A stretch of DNA of 64,000 nucleotides from Brevibacterium renqingii (GTDB lineage: Bacteria; Actinomycetota; Actinomycetes; Actinomycetales; Brevibacteriaceae). Numbering within the stretch: position 1 is the stretch's first letter; every line of letters starts with the position of its first letter. The translations under genes were made by a program, and so were the position numbers. Location of the stretch: the NCBI RefSeq assembly GCF_017808105.1, contig NZ_JADBHF010000010.1, positions 1 through 64,000 of the forward strand, in the 5' to 3' direction. Shown in pieces: positions 53,010 through 64,000 of this stretch. The notes beneath the pieces were generated by a model that saw only the letters and a program-made list of their open reading frames with translations, searched no databases and was not told the origin of the DNA.

Positions 53010-53906
53010 TCATTCTCTTCCCAGATCACGGTGGCGCACGGTCACGGGGATGCCCGTCTGCGCCGACAGGAGCTTGCCCACGCGTTCGCTGATCGCCACC
53101 GAACGGTGTTTGCCGCCGGTGCAGCCGATGCCGATCATCGCATAGCCGCGCCCCTCGTGCAGATACCCTTCGGCCACGGTCGACAGCGTCGCCGCATAAC
53201 GCGAGATGAATTCCTCGGCGCCGTTCTGTTCGAGGACGAAGCTCGCGACATCGGAGTCGAGACCGTTGTGTCCGCGCAGGTGCGGAATCCAGTACGGGTT
53301 GGGCAGGAAGCGGACATCGGCGATGTGGTCGGCGTCCTTGGGCAGACCGTATTTGAAGCCGAAGCTCATCACAGTCAGCCGCAGGGGCGGTGTGTCGTCG
53401 TCGCTGAAGCGTTTGCGGATCTCGGCCGAGAGCTGGTGGACGTTGAGATCCGAGGTGTCGACGATCATATCGGCTCGGTGTTTGAGCGTCTCGAGTTGGG
53501 CCTTCTCTGCCTCGATGCCGTCGAGGAGAGTGCCCTCGCCCTGCAGCGGATGGGGTCGTCTGGTCGACTCGAACCGGCGGACGAGGACCTCGTCGGAGGC
53601 TTCGAGGTAGAGGATGCGCAGAGACAGTCCCTGGTCGAGGAAGTCCCCGATCGTCTCCTGCAGCTCCGTGTACTTCGTTCGCCCCTTCGCGTCGATGACG
53701 ATGGCGATCTTCGGCAGGGCGCCGTCGGCGCGGGCGACGAGCTCGACCAACGGCCGCATCATCTGCGGCGGCAGGTTGTCCACGACGTACCAGTCCATGT
53801 CCTCGAGCACATTGGCCACGGTTGTCCGGCCAGCTCCGGACATGCCGGTGACGAGCACGACCTCGATGGGGTGGTCGGAACCGTCCGCTATGGCCTGTGT
53901 ACTCAC
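53010..53906 (-). CDS. rapZ: RapZ/YvcJ-type nucleotide-binding protein
   Basis: A 298-residue protein with Walker A GMSGAGRTT (Arg in place of Lys), VVDNLPPQMM, and the C-terminal IGCTGGKHRSVAISE. Family members bind nucleotides and act as RNA-binding or amino-sugar regulators. GTG start. It sits in the conserved rapZ-yvcK-whiA trio. Confidence 0.94.
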   Translation of the reverse strand: MSTQAIADGSDHPIEVVLVTGMSGAGRTTVANVLEDMDWYVVDNLPPQMMRPLVELVARADGALPKIAIVIDAKGRTKYTELQETIGDFLDQGLSLRILYLEASDEVLVRRFESTRRPHPLQGEGTLLDGIEAEKAQLETLKHRADMIVDTSDLNVHQLSAEIRKRFSDDDTPPLRLTVMSFGFKYGLPKDADHIADVRFLPNPYWIPHLRGHNGLDSDVASFVLEQNGAEEFISRYAATLSTVAEGYLHEGRGYAMIGIGCTGGKHRSVAISERVGKLLSAQTGIPVTVRHRDLGRE

Positions 53907-53983
53907 ACGTCCTCCTCTGTCTGTGCCCGATCGGTGCGTGGCACTGCGTCTCTGGGCACTACTCTAAGCCAGATCCGAACCGC

Positions 53984-55843
53984 TCAGTCGGCCATCGCCT
54001 CGACGATCTTCGCAGCGAGGGAGGGACCGATTCCCTTGACCTCGCAGATCTCCTCGGCAGTGGCGGCGCGGACCTTCTTCACGGAGCCGAAGTGCCGCAG
54101 CAGAGCGGTGCGCTTGGCCTCCCCCAGCCCGGAGATGTCGTCGAGGACGGAACTCGTCATCGCCTTCGCCCGTTTGGAGCGATGGTAGGTGATGGCGAAG
54201 CGGTGGGCCTCATCTCGCAGCCGCTGCATGAGGAAGAGGCCCTCGGAGTTGCGCGGCAGGATGACCGGGAAGGGATCTTCGGGAACCCAGATCTCCTCAA
54301 GTCTCTTCGCCAAGCCGACCACGGAGATGTCGACGATCCCGAGGTCGAGCAGGGCCTTGGTGGCGGCAGAGACCTGGGGTCCGGCGCCGTCGACGACGAG
54401 GAGGCTGGGCCGGTAGCCGAAGCGCTCATCGGGTTCGTCGGCGCCCATCTGTTCGAGGTAGCGGCTGAAGCGGCGGGACACCACGTCGTACATCGACGCC
54501 GTGTCGTCGGCTGCCGCTTCCCCGTGAATGGCGAAGTGCCGGTAGTCGCGCTTCTTGGCCATTCCGTCCTCGAACACGACGAGGGAGGCGACGACGTTCG
54601 AGCCCTGGGTGTGGGAGATGTCGATGCATTCGATCCGCAGCGGGGCCTCGGGCAGTCCGAGGTGCTCCTGGATCTCCTTCAGCGCCTGGCTGCGGGTGGT
54701 CAGGTCTGAGGAGCGTTTGAGCTTGTGCTGGACGAGCGCTTCCTTGGCGTTCTTCGCAACGGTCTCCAAGGCCGCTCTCTTCTCCCCCCGCTCGGGTACG
54801 CGCACCGTCACTCGCGAACCGCGCTGTTCGCTCAGCCAGCTCTCCAGGGACTCGAGATCGGCCGGAAGCGTGTCGACGAGGATCTCCTTCGGGATCGCCT
54901 CGGCGTCGACGCCGGAGTATGCCTGGCGCAGGTAGTCGGTCGTGAGTTCGGCCGGGGTGTGGTCGTCGGAGCGTTCGATGATCCATCCGCGTTGGCCGCG
55001 GATGCGTCCCTGCCGGACGTGGAAGACCTGCACGGAGGCTTCGAGCTCTTCGGTCACGAGGGCGAAGACATCGCAGTCAGCGCTCACCGACAGAACGACC
55101 GCGGATTTGTCGAGGACCTTCTGCAGGGCCGTGATCTCATCGCGCAGCCGCGCAGCGCGTTCATAGTCGAGCTCGGCCGCGGCCGCCGCCATCTCCTTCT
55201 GGCGGTAGCTGATGAACCGACCGGTGTTGCCGGACATGAAGTCGGTGATGCTGCGGGCGAGCTCCCGGTGTTCGTCCTTGCCGATCTGTCCGACGCAGGG
55301 CGCGGCGCATTTGTCGATGTAGCCGAGCAGGCAGGGCCGACCGCTGCGTTCGGCGCGACGGTAGACGCCGGGAGTACAGGTGCGCATCGGGAAGGCTCTG
55401 AGCAGCAGGTCGAGCGTGTCCTTGATCGCCCATACCTGTGCGAAGGGACCGAAGTACTTGATCCCCTTGCGACGCTTCCCGCGGGTGATGTAGGCCCGCG
55501 GGACCTCCTCATTCATGGTGATCGCGAGGTAGGGGTAGGACTTGTCGTCGCGGAACATGACGTTGAACCGCGGATTGTATTCGTTGATCCACGTCCACTC
55601 GAGCTGGAGCGCTTCGACCTCGGTGTCGACGACGGTCCATTCCACGGAATTCGCGGTGTGGACCATCGTCGAGGTCCGCGGATGCAGCTGGGCGGGATTG
55701 GAGAAGTACGAGTTCAGCCGATTCCGGAGGTTCTTCGCCTTCCCGACATAGATGACCCGTCGGTCGGGGTCGCGGAACTTGTAGACCCCGGCCGAGGTGG
55801 GGATCGTCCCTGTGGCCGGACGGTAGCTGGAGGGTTCGGGCAT
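53984..55843 (-). CDS. uvrC: Excinuclease ABC subunit C
   Basis: A 619-residue UvrC. The GIY-YIG nuclease is at the start (GVYKFRDPDRRVIYVGKAKN), the UVR motif is near 205-240, the RNase H-like nuclease near 400-520 has CIDISHTQG and LLVVDGAGPQ, and C-terminal helix-hairpin-helix motifs follow. It makes both incisions in nucleotide excision repair. It lies 5 bp after uvrA. Confidence 0.96.
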   Translation of the reverse strand: MPEPSSYRPATGTIPTSAGVYKFRDPDRRVIYVGKAKNLRNRLNSYFSNPAQLHPRTSTMVHTANSVEWTVVDTEVEALQLEWTWINEYNPRFNVMFRDDKSYPYLAITMNEEVPRAYITRGKRRKGIKYFGPFAQVWAIKDTLDLLLRAFPMRTCTPGVYRRAERSGRPCLLGYIDKCAAPCVGQIGKDEHRELARSITDFMSGNTGRFISYRQKEMAAAAAELDYERAARLRDEITALQKVLDKSAVVLSVSADCDVFALVTEELEASVQVFHVRQGRIRGQRGWIIERSDDHTPAELTTDYLRQAYSGVDAEAIPKEILVDTLPADLESLESWLSEQRGSRVTVRVPERGEKRAALETVAKNAKEALVQHKLKRSSDLTTRSQALKEIQEHLGLPEAPLRIECIDISHTQGSNVVASLVVFEDGMAKKRDYRHFAIHGEAAADDTASMYDVVSRRFSRYLEQMGADEPDERFGYRPSLLVVDGAGPQVSAATKALLDLGIVDISVVGLAKRLEEIWVPEDPFPVILPRNSEGLFLMQRLRDEAHRFAITYHRSKRAKAMTSSVLDDISGLGEAKRTALLRHFGSVKKVRAATAEEICEVKGIGPSLAAKIVEAMAD

Positions 55844-55848
55844 TCGGA

Positions 55849-58719
<2,871 letters not shown>

Positions 58720-58800
58720 CACCTGACCACTGTATTACTCGGCACTGACATTGCGGATTCTCAGGCGCCGTTCCGACGCCGACCGATTCGGGTTCGGTGT

Positions 58801-61305
58801 TCACCGACCGCTGCCGATCTCTCCGACGGAGACGATCCGGAGCACGATGTCTCCGGCTGCGTCGCTGGCGGCCACGTCCACCTCGGCGTCGATGGCCCAG
58901 TCCCGGTTCCCCTCAGGGTCGGCCAGGATCTGGCGGACGCTCCATGTCTGGGAACCGGGTTCGATGTCGATATATTCCCGTCCGCGGGCCTTCTGGTCGG
59001 TGAGCAGGTCTCCGTATTCGTCGTAGAAGTCCTCGATCGCGTCCTCCCAGGCTCGGGCGTCGAAGCCGGATTCGGAGTCGAGCCGGCCGAGCTCGGCGTA
59101 GTCGGCTCGTTCGGCCAGGAGCACCCGGTGGAACAGAGCGTTGCGGATCTCCGCCGTGAAGACCTTCGTGTTCTCGGAGAAGCGCCGGTCGAGATCGGGC
59201 AGCTCCTCGCCGGAGAACTCCGTCGGGTCGAGTCCCTGCAGGGTCCGCCATTCGTCGAGCAGGGAGGAATCCGTGCGCGCGATGGTCTCTCCCAGCCATT
59301 CGATGATCGTCGACAGCTCCTCGGTCCGGTTCTCGGCCGGCACATTGTGCAGCAGGGCCCGGTAGACGTCGGTGAGGTAGCGCAGCAGGCCGCCCTCGGC
59401 TCGGGTCAGGGAATAATATCCCACGAACTGGGTGAAGCCCATGGCCTGCTCACACATGTCGCGGACGACGGACTTCGGTTCGAAGCTGCCTCCGCGCAGC
59501 CATGGGTGGGTCTCGACGAAATGCTCGAAGGCCGGTTCGAGCACATCGGCCAACGGTGCGGGGCCTTCGATCTCGTCGAGGACGGCCATGCGCTCGGCGT
59601 AGTCGACGCCTTCGGCCTTGAGCTCGGCCAGCGTGTCCGCCTTGATCCGATCGAGCTGTCCCTTGAGGATCTGGTACGGCACCGAGGTGGTCGATTCCAC
59701 GAGGGAGACCACGTCGAGGGCGTAGGTCTCGTCGTCTGCGTCGAGGAGTTCGAGCCCCGCGAGCACGAACGGCGCCAGCGGCTGGTTGAGTGCGAACTGG
59801 GGACCGAGGTCCTCGGTGGGGACGAGTTCGTCTCCCCTGACCTCGATGAGCCCTGCGTCGATGAGCGAGCGTCCGATGCTCAGGGCTGTGAGCTTGAGGT
59901 CGAGCCTGCGGTCTCTGCTCTCGTGGGTCTTGTCGATGAAGTCGCTGATGGTGGACACATCGGAGCCGGGACGGGCGATGAGATTGAGGATCGTCGAATG
60001 ATCGATCTTCATCCGCGGACGCAGCGTCTCGGAGTCGCCTTCGATGAGTTTGGCGAAGGTCTCGGACGACCAGCCGACGAATCCGGCCGGAGCGGCCTTC
60101 TTCTTGACCTTCTTCTTTTTCTTCTTGTCGTCGTTCGCGGCCTTCGCCTCGGCCTTCAGGTTGTCGATGACGTGTTCGGGCGCCTGGGCGATGACATAGC
60201 CCCGGGTGTCGAATCCGGCCCGGCCGGCACGTCCGGCCAGCTGTTGGAATTCGCGGACGCTGAGCCTGCGCATCCGGCGGCCGTCGAACTTCGTCAGACC
60301 CGTCAGCAGCACGGAGCGGATGGGCACATTGATGCCGACCCCCAGAGTATCGGTCCCGGAGATGACGAGCAGCACTCCCTTGAGCGCAAGCTGTTCGACG
60401 AGCCGCCGGTACTTCGGGAGCATTCCGGCGTGGTGGACTCCGACGCCGTGGAGGAGCAGTCTGCGCAGGCTCTGTCCGAAGCCCTTGCCGAAGGCGAAGC
60501 CCTTGATCGCCTCGGCGACGGCGGCCTTCTGCTCCTTGGAGGCGAGGTCGACCGACAGCAGATTCGTGGCGAGATCGATCGCTCCGTTCTGCGAGTAGGA
60601 GACGACGTAGACCGGTGCCTTGTCATTGCGGACGAGGCCGCGCAGCGTGTCCGAGAGCGTCTCGGTCGAGTACTCGTATTCGAGCGGGACCGGCCGTGTC
60701 GCCGAGGTGACCACCGAGGAATCGCGCCCGGTCGTCTCCTCCATCGTGCGGCAGATCTCGGTGGTGTCGCCGAGGGTCGCGGACATGAGGACGAACTGCG
60801 ACTGCGGCATCTCGAGCAGCGGGACCTGCCAGGCCCAACCGCGTGCGGGGTCGGCGACATAGTGGAATTCGTCCATGACGACCATCCCGGCGTCGAGGAG
60901 CCCGCCTTCGCGAAGCGCCTGGTTGGCCAGGATCTCGGCGGTGGCGCAGATGACGGGCGCATCGCCGTTGACAGTCGAGTCGCCGGTGATCATACCGACG
61001 TTCTCAGCGCCGAACGCATCGATGAGCGAGAAGAACTTCTCGCTCACCAGGGCTTTCAGCGGGGCGGTGTAGTAGGCCCGGATGCCGCGGGTGTACGACT
61101 GGTAGAGGGCGAAGAGGGCGACGAGGGATTTCCCCGACCCGGTCGGGGTGGCCATGATCGTGTTGTCGCCGGCGAGGATGGTGAGGAAGGCCTCGTCCTG
61201 GGCCGGGTAGGGTTCGACGCCGATCTCTGCGCAGTACTCGCCGAAGGACTCGTAGATGGAGTCGTCGTCCGCGAATTCCGCTGGGATCTCCTGCAATCTG
61301 GCCAC
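58801..61305 (-). CDS. DEAD/DEAH-box helicase with C-terminal DUF3516
   Basis: An 834-residue Ski2-like helicase: ATPTGSGKS (motif I), VMDEFHY (II), LMSATLG (III), and QLAGRAGRAGFD (VI). A Lys-rich stretch (DDKKKKKKVKKK, about residues 400-412) marks the boundary to a long C-terminal DUF3516 region. Probably RNA-directed. The GTG at 61305 gives the natural N-terminus (VARLQEIPAEF). It lies 81 bp before uvrA on the same strand. Function in actinobacteria is unproven. Confidence 0.9.
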   Translation of the reverse strand: MARLQEIPAEFADDDSIYESFGEYCAEIGVEPYPAQDEAFLTILAGDNTIMATPTGSGKSLVALFALYQSYTRGIRAYYTAPLKALVSEKFFSLIDAFGAENVGMITGDSTVNGDAPVICATAEILANQALREGGLLDAGMVVMDEFHYVADPARGWAWQVPLLEMPQSQFVLMSATLGDTTEICRTMEETTGRDSSVVTSATRPVPLEYEYSTETLSDTLRGLVRNDKAPVYVVSYSQNGAIDLATNLLSVDLASKEQKAAVAEAIKGFAFGKGFGQSLRRLLLHGVGVHHAGMLPKYRRLVEQLALKGVLLVISGTDTLGVGINVPIRSVLLTGLTKFDGRRMRRLSVREFQQLAGRAGRAGFDTRGYVIAQAPEHVIDNLKAEAKAANDDKKKKKKVKKKAAPAGFVGWSSETFAKLIEGDSETLRPRMKIDHSTILNLIARPGSDVSTISDFIDKTHESRDRRLDLKLTALSIGRSLIDAGLIEVRGDELVPTEDLGPQFALNQPLAPFVLAGLELLDADDETYALDVVSLVESTTSVPYQILKGQLDRIKADTLAELKAEGVDYAERMAVLDEIEGPAPLADVLEPAFEHFVETHPWLRGGSFEPKSVVRDMCEQAMGFTQFVGYYSLTRAEGGLLRYLTDVYRALLHNVPAENRTEELSTIIEWLGETIARTDSSLLDEWRTLQGLDPTEFSGEELPDLDRRFSENTKVFTAEIRNALFHRVLLAERADYAELGRLDSESGFDARAWEDAIEDFYDEYGDLLTDQKARGREYIDIEPGSQTWSVRQILADPEGNRDWAIDAEVDVAASDAAGDIVLRIVSVGEIGSGR

Positions 61306-61340
61306 GCTGATGCACAGACCTTTCCGATTAGACTGGTTCC

Positions 61341-61368
61341 ATCCTATTGCTCGACCCCGAGGAGTCAC
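61341..61368 (-). promoter_or_regulatory. Candidate promoter of the helicase gene
   Basis: On the minus strand GTGACT (61368..61363) and TAGGAT (61346..61341) are 16 bp apart and about 36 bp ahead of the helicase GTG. On the opposite strand TAGACT (61329-61334) is a -10 candidate for the YciI-like gene. Confidence 0.4.
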
Positions 61369-61370
61369 AT

Positions 61371-61661
61371 ATGCCGGTCTTCGCCGTCACCTATGTCTAT
61401 GGTCCCGATACCGAAACGCGAATGGAGCACCGGCCCGCGCATCGCCGCTGGCAGTCGGAGATGAACGAGGCCGGGACCATCCTGGCTTCGGGCCCCCTGG
61501 ACTCGGATCCGCAGCCGGGCGGTCTGCTGCTCATGCGGGCGGGTGACCGGGACGAGATCGAGCGGCTGCTCACCGGCGACCCCTACGCCTCGCTCGGTGT
61601 CATCGAGGAGACGGCGATCCGGGAGTGGACTCCCGTCTTCGGACCCTTCTCGACAGACTGA
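61371..61661 (+). CDS. YciI-like protein
   Basis: A 96-residue protein of the YciI fold: MPVFAVTYVYGPD, HRRWQSEMNEAGTILASGPL and VIEETAIREWTPVFG. The conserved His and Asp of the family are present (HRPAHRRW and SGPLDSD). Relatives may act as small dehydratase- or hydrolase-like enzymes; the role is unknown. RBS GAGGAG. Confidence 0.85.
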   Translation: MPVFAVTYVYGPDTETRMEHRPAHRRWQSEMNEAGTILASGPLDSDPQPGGLLLMRAGDRDEIERLLTGDPYASLGVIEETAIREWTPVFGPFSTD

Positions 61662-61720
61662 CTCGCGGCCAATCCGCAGATCGGCCGCGAGTCGCGCACA
61701 CCGGCTGCTCCGGTGCGCGC
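61660..61720. terminator. Tandem hairpins between yciI-like gene and terC
   Basis: Hairpin 1 (61660-61670 with 61683-61693, 11 bp) starts within the stop codon region. Hairpin 2 (61694-61704 with 61710-61720, one mismatch) follows immediately. They separate convergent genes. Confidence 0.65.
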
Positions 61721-61728
61721 GGACGGAG

Positions 61729-62841
61729 CTACTCGGAGTCCGGTTCCTGTGGGGAACCGGGCTCCTTCGTCGTCCGGCCCAGGTCCGGGTCGTCGTGGTC
61801 GGGGCTTTCCTCCATCGCGCCCGGCACCGAGTGGTGCTGCTCGTGTTCCACCTGACCGAAGTGGACCTCCTGGTGACCGCGCTTCATGGCGATGAGGCTG
61901 GCGACCGTCGCCACCGCCATGCACCCGACGATGACGGCCAGAGACATGCCGGTGCTGACGTCGGGGACCCATTCGAGCTTCTCCCCGCCGTTGATGAACG
62001 GAAGGTTGTTCTCGTGCGCGGCGTGGAGGATGAGCTTGACTCCGATGAACGCCAGGATCGCGGCGATGCCGTACTTGAGGTAGATGAGACGGTCGAGGAG
62101 GCCGCCGAGGAGGAAGTAGAGCTGACGCAGACCCATCAGGGCGAAGATGTTCGCGGTGAACACGATGAAGGGGCTCTGGGTGATGCCGAAGATCGCCGGA
62201 ATGGAGTCGAGGGCGAACATCACATCGGTGGTGCCGATGGCGATGAAGACCAGCAGCATCGGGGTGAAGTGCTTCTGCCCGTCGATCGTCGTCTTGAGCT
62301 TGTTGCCGTCGAAGTCATCGGAGATGTTCACCCGCCCCTTGAGCCATCTGACGAAGCGGTTGTCCTCATCGTTGTCCTCTTCGCTGCCGAAAGCCTGGTT
62401 CCATGCCGTCCACAGCAGGAAGATGCCGAAGAGGTAGAACACGGAGATGAAGAGGTTGATGACGACAGATCCGGCGAGGATGAACACACCGCGGAAGACC
62501 AGGGCGATGATGATGCCCACCATCAGCACTTCCTGCTGATACTGGCGAGGCACCTTGAACCGGGTCATGATGATGACGAAGACGAAGAGGTTGTCGATGC
62601 TCAGGCTGTATTCGGTGAGCCAGCCGGCGAGGAACTGGCCTGCGTGCTCCCCGTCCGCGAAGAAGTACATGGCTACGGCGAAGAGAAGAGCGAGCGTGAC
62701 GTAGAAGCTCACCCAGAGTGTGGCTTCGCGCATCGATGGGATGTGCGGTCGCTTGATCACCAGCAGGAGATCGGCCACGAGGATCAGGACGAGAACGATG
62801 AGTGAACCGGTCTCGAACCACAATGGCAATTCGGTTGTCAT
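61729..62841 (-). CDS. terC: TerC/Alx family membrane protein (probable Mn efflux or metalation role)
   Basis: A 370-residue polytopic protein with about eight to nine helices and a charged cytoplasmic loop. Typical segments are SLSIDNLFVFVIIM, RGVFILAGSVVIN and TTDVMFALDSIPAIFGI, with Asp residues in the membrane as in the Alx/TerC family. Family members lie under manganese riboswitches and are linked to Mn export or metalation of secreted proteins. The ATG at 62841 follows GAAAGG. The C-terminus is a hydrophilic 40-residue tail. Preceded by a riboswitch-like leader. Confidence 0.92.
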   Translation of the reverse strand: MTTELPLWFETGSLIVLVLILVADLLLVIKRPHIPSMREATLWVSFYVTLALLFAVAMYFFADGEHAGQFLAGWLTEYSLSIDNLFVFVIIMTRFKVPRQYQQEVLMVGIIIALVFRGVFILAGSVVINLFISVFYLFGIFLLWTAWNQAFGSEEDNDEDNRFVRWLKGRVNISDDFDGNKLKTTIDGQKHFTPMLLVFIAIGTTDVMFALDSIPAIFGITQSPFIVFTANIFALMGLRQLYFLLGGLLDRLIYLKYGIAAILAFIGVKLILHAAHENNLPFINGGEKLEWVPDVSTGMSLAVIVGCMAVATVASLIAMKRGHQEVHFGQVEHEQHHSVPGAMEESPDHDDPDLGRTTKEPGSPQEPDSE

Positions 62842-62881
62842 GGAAGCCTTTCGCTGTTGTCCGTGCGTGTCGAGCACGGCT

Positions 62882-62990
62882 GGGCAATTCGAAAGTCTCT
62901 CCCGCGGCGTGATTCGACCGCGCCCGAACCCGGATCCAAGACAAGATCGTGATGACGGGCTCGGAGCTTTTGGGATACTCCCCTCCGGCG
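62882..62990 (-). promoter_or_regulatory. Likely yybP-ykoY (manganese) riboswitch upstream of terC
   Basis: On the minus strand the leader holds GGGGAGTA (near 62976-62983) and, after about 75 nt, GGGAGAGACTTTCG (near 62890-62903). These match the two conserved elements of the Mn riboswitch as I remember it. A TAGACT -10 box (63000..62995) starts the transcript just ahead. The gene, terC, is a typical target. Based on motif recall, not on a covariance model. Confidence 0.7.
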
Positions 62991-62994
62991 CTCC

Positions 62995-63000
62995 AGTCTA
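62995..63000 (-). promoter_or_regulatory. -10 box of the terC leader
   Basis: TAGACT on the minus strand (63000..62995) predicts a start near 62988, a few bases before the riboswitch 5' element. Confidence 0.5.
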
Positions 63001-63052
63001 CACGGGCGCCCCGCGGCCCGATGCTCGCTGCCGCCCGCGGGCGGCTCCCCGC

Positions 63053-64000
63053 TCAGGCGTGGCCGGCTTCCTTCATCTGCCGCAGTTCCTGTTTGAGCTC
63101 GGAGAGTTCATCGCGCAGCCGCGCGGCGAGCTCGAACTGCAGTTCGGCGGCCGCCGAGTGCATCTGCGAGGTCAGCGATTCGATGAGCTCGGTGAGATCG
63201 GCTGCCGGCGGCCGCAGCGATCCCGACTTGTTCGCGGCTTCTCGCTGTTCGTCGCTCAGCGTCGAATTGTAGCCGCGCTTGCCCTTTCCGTAGTCGAACT
63301 CGGTGAGCAGCTCGCGGGTGTCCTCGTCCTCGCGCTGCAGCCGTTCGGTGATGTCGGCGATCCGTTTGACCAGCGGCGTCGGATCGATGCCGTGTTCCTC
63401 GTTGTAGGCGATCTGGATCGCGCGCCTGCGATCGGTCTCGTCGATGGCCGTGCGCATCGAGTCGGTGATCGTATCGGCGTACATGTGCACCTGTCCGTGC
63501 AGGTTGCGGGCCGCACGCCCGATCGTCTGGATGAGCGAGGTCGAGGACCGGAGGAAGCCCTCCTTGTCGGCGTCGAGGATGGCCACGAGGGACACCTCGG
63601 GCAGGTCGAGGCCCTCGCGCAGCAGGTTGATCCCGACGAGGACGTCGAACTCGCCGGCGCGCAGTTCGGTGAGCAGTTCGACGCGACGGAGGGTGTCGAC
63701 GTCCGAGTGGAGGTACTGGACGCGGATCTCGTGTTCGAGCAGATAGTCGGTGAGATCCTCGGCCATCTTCTTCGTCAGGGTGGTCACGAGCACACGTTCG
63801 TTCGCATCGACCCTGGTTCTGATCTCGTCGAGCAGATCGTCGATCTGTCCCTTCGTCGGTTTGACCTTGATCTCCGGATCGACGAGTCCGGTGGGTCGAA
63901 TGATCTGCTGGACGTAGCCGTTGGAGTTTCCGAGCTCGAAGTTGCCGGGCGTGGCCGACAGGTAGACGGTCTGGCCGACGCGTTCGCGGAACTCGTCGAA
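63053..64000 (-). CDS. uvrB: Excinuclease ABC subunit B, 5' part outside the window
   Basis: The C-terminal 315 residues. From the window edge it runs through [21 protein letters not shown], the helicase part [13 protein letters not shown] and QTIGRAARN (motif VI), to the C-terminal UVR domain ([20 protein letters not shown]). UvrB is the damage-verifying helicase that hands DNA from UvrA to UvrC. Its start lies beyond position 64000. The gene is intact as far as visible. Confidence 0.95.
   Translation of the reverse strand, partial: FDEFRERVGQTVYLSATPGNFELGNSNGYVQQIIRPTGLVDPEIKVKPTKGQIDDLLDEIRTRVDANERVLVTTLTKKMAEDLTDYLLEHEIRVQYLHSDVDTLRRVELLTELRAGEFDVLVGINLLREGLDLPEVSLVAILDADKEGFLRSSTSLIQTIGRAARNLHGQVHMYADTITDSMRTAIDETDRRRAIQIAYNEEHGIDPTPLVKRIADITERLQREDEDTRELLTEFDYGKGKRGYNSTLSDEQREAANKSGSLRPPAADLTELIESLTSQMHSAAAELQFELAARLRDELSELKQELRQMKEAGHA

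Noticed and set aside
58720..58800. LexA box before uvrA
   Set aside because: No TCGAAC-N4-GTTCGA-like site is present in this gap.

Overview
The window is 64 kb of high-GC, gene-dense chromosome from an actinobacterium. Supporting evidence: a near-perfect actinobacterial LexA box in front of an imuA'-imuB-dnaE2 mutasome; a SufR-led suf operon beside ctaA/ctaB; WhiA with RapZ/YvcK; a DUF222/HNH protein; GTG and TTG starts; ATGA/GTGA gene overlaps; and several -10 boxes placed so that transcripts would be leaderless. Gene order and protein style remind me of Brevibacterium (Micrococcales), but that genus call is recollection, not proof.

Layout. 0-6.5 kb: tRNA-Leu(GAG), then a fatty-acid locus. 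A MaoC-type hydratase, a FabG4-like reductase and a FadA2-like thiolase are coupled on the minus strand. Divergent from them are a TetR regulator and an acyl-CoA oxidase/dehydrogenase. 6.6-8.9 kb: metX and metY for methionine by direct sulfhydrylation. 9-14.9 kb: the SOS mutagenesis cassette. 14.9-25.5 kb: mixed housekeeping (DUF222/HNH, a methyltransferase, trmL, pdxK, type B L31, a YbaK protein, a TrmH-family methylase, a TSUP carrier, an ABC ATPase, serB, a SixA-like phosphatase). 25.5-27.1 kb: fabG and fabI of FAS-II. 27.2-31.1 kb: a DUF3099 protein, a small Cys protein, SURF1, an ABC-F protein and RNase HI. 31.3-37.9 kb: the suf operon sufR-B-D-Rieske-C-S-U-T, read on the minus strand. 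38-42.5 kb: an ABC exporter with ctaA, and ctaB, for heme A. 42.8-47.6 kb: tkt-tal-pgi. 47.7-58.7 kb: one long minus-strand series uvrA-uvrC-rapZ-yvcK-whiA-gap-pgk-tpiA-secG. 58.8-64 kb: a DUF3516 helicase, a YciI-like protein, terC behind a likely manganese riboswitch, and the 3' part of uvrB.

The modules are core metabolism (C1/sulfur, Fe-S assembly, heme A, glycolysis and pentose phosphate, lipid turnover and synthesis) plus DNA repair (uvrA, B and C, and the SOS mutasome). I see no insertion sequence, prophage, CRISPR array or integron.

Less ordinary signals: a 14-bp perfect palindrome present three times, plus a near copy, that encodes Val-Pro-Ala-Gly in the same reading frame inside the disordered linkers of three unrelated proteins; a degenerate 21-bp-period tandem array between ctaA and ctaB; a TGTCAT cluster before metY; a direct-repeat candidate operator in the fatty-acid locus; an RNase HI with a ribbon-helix-helix-like tail; and a set of leaderless promoters. 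I did not find a clearly new multi-gene system.
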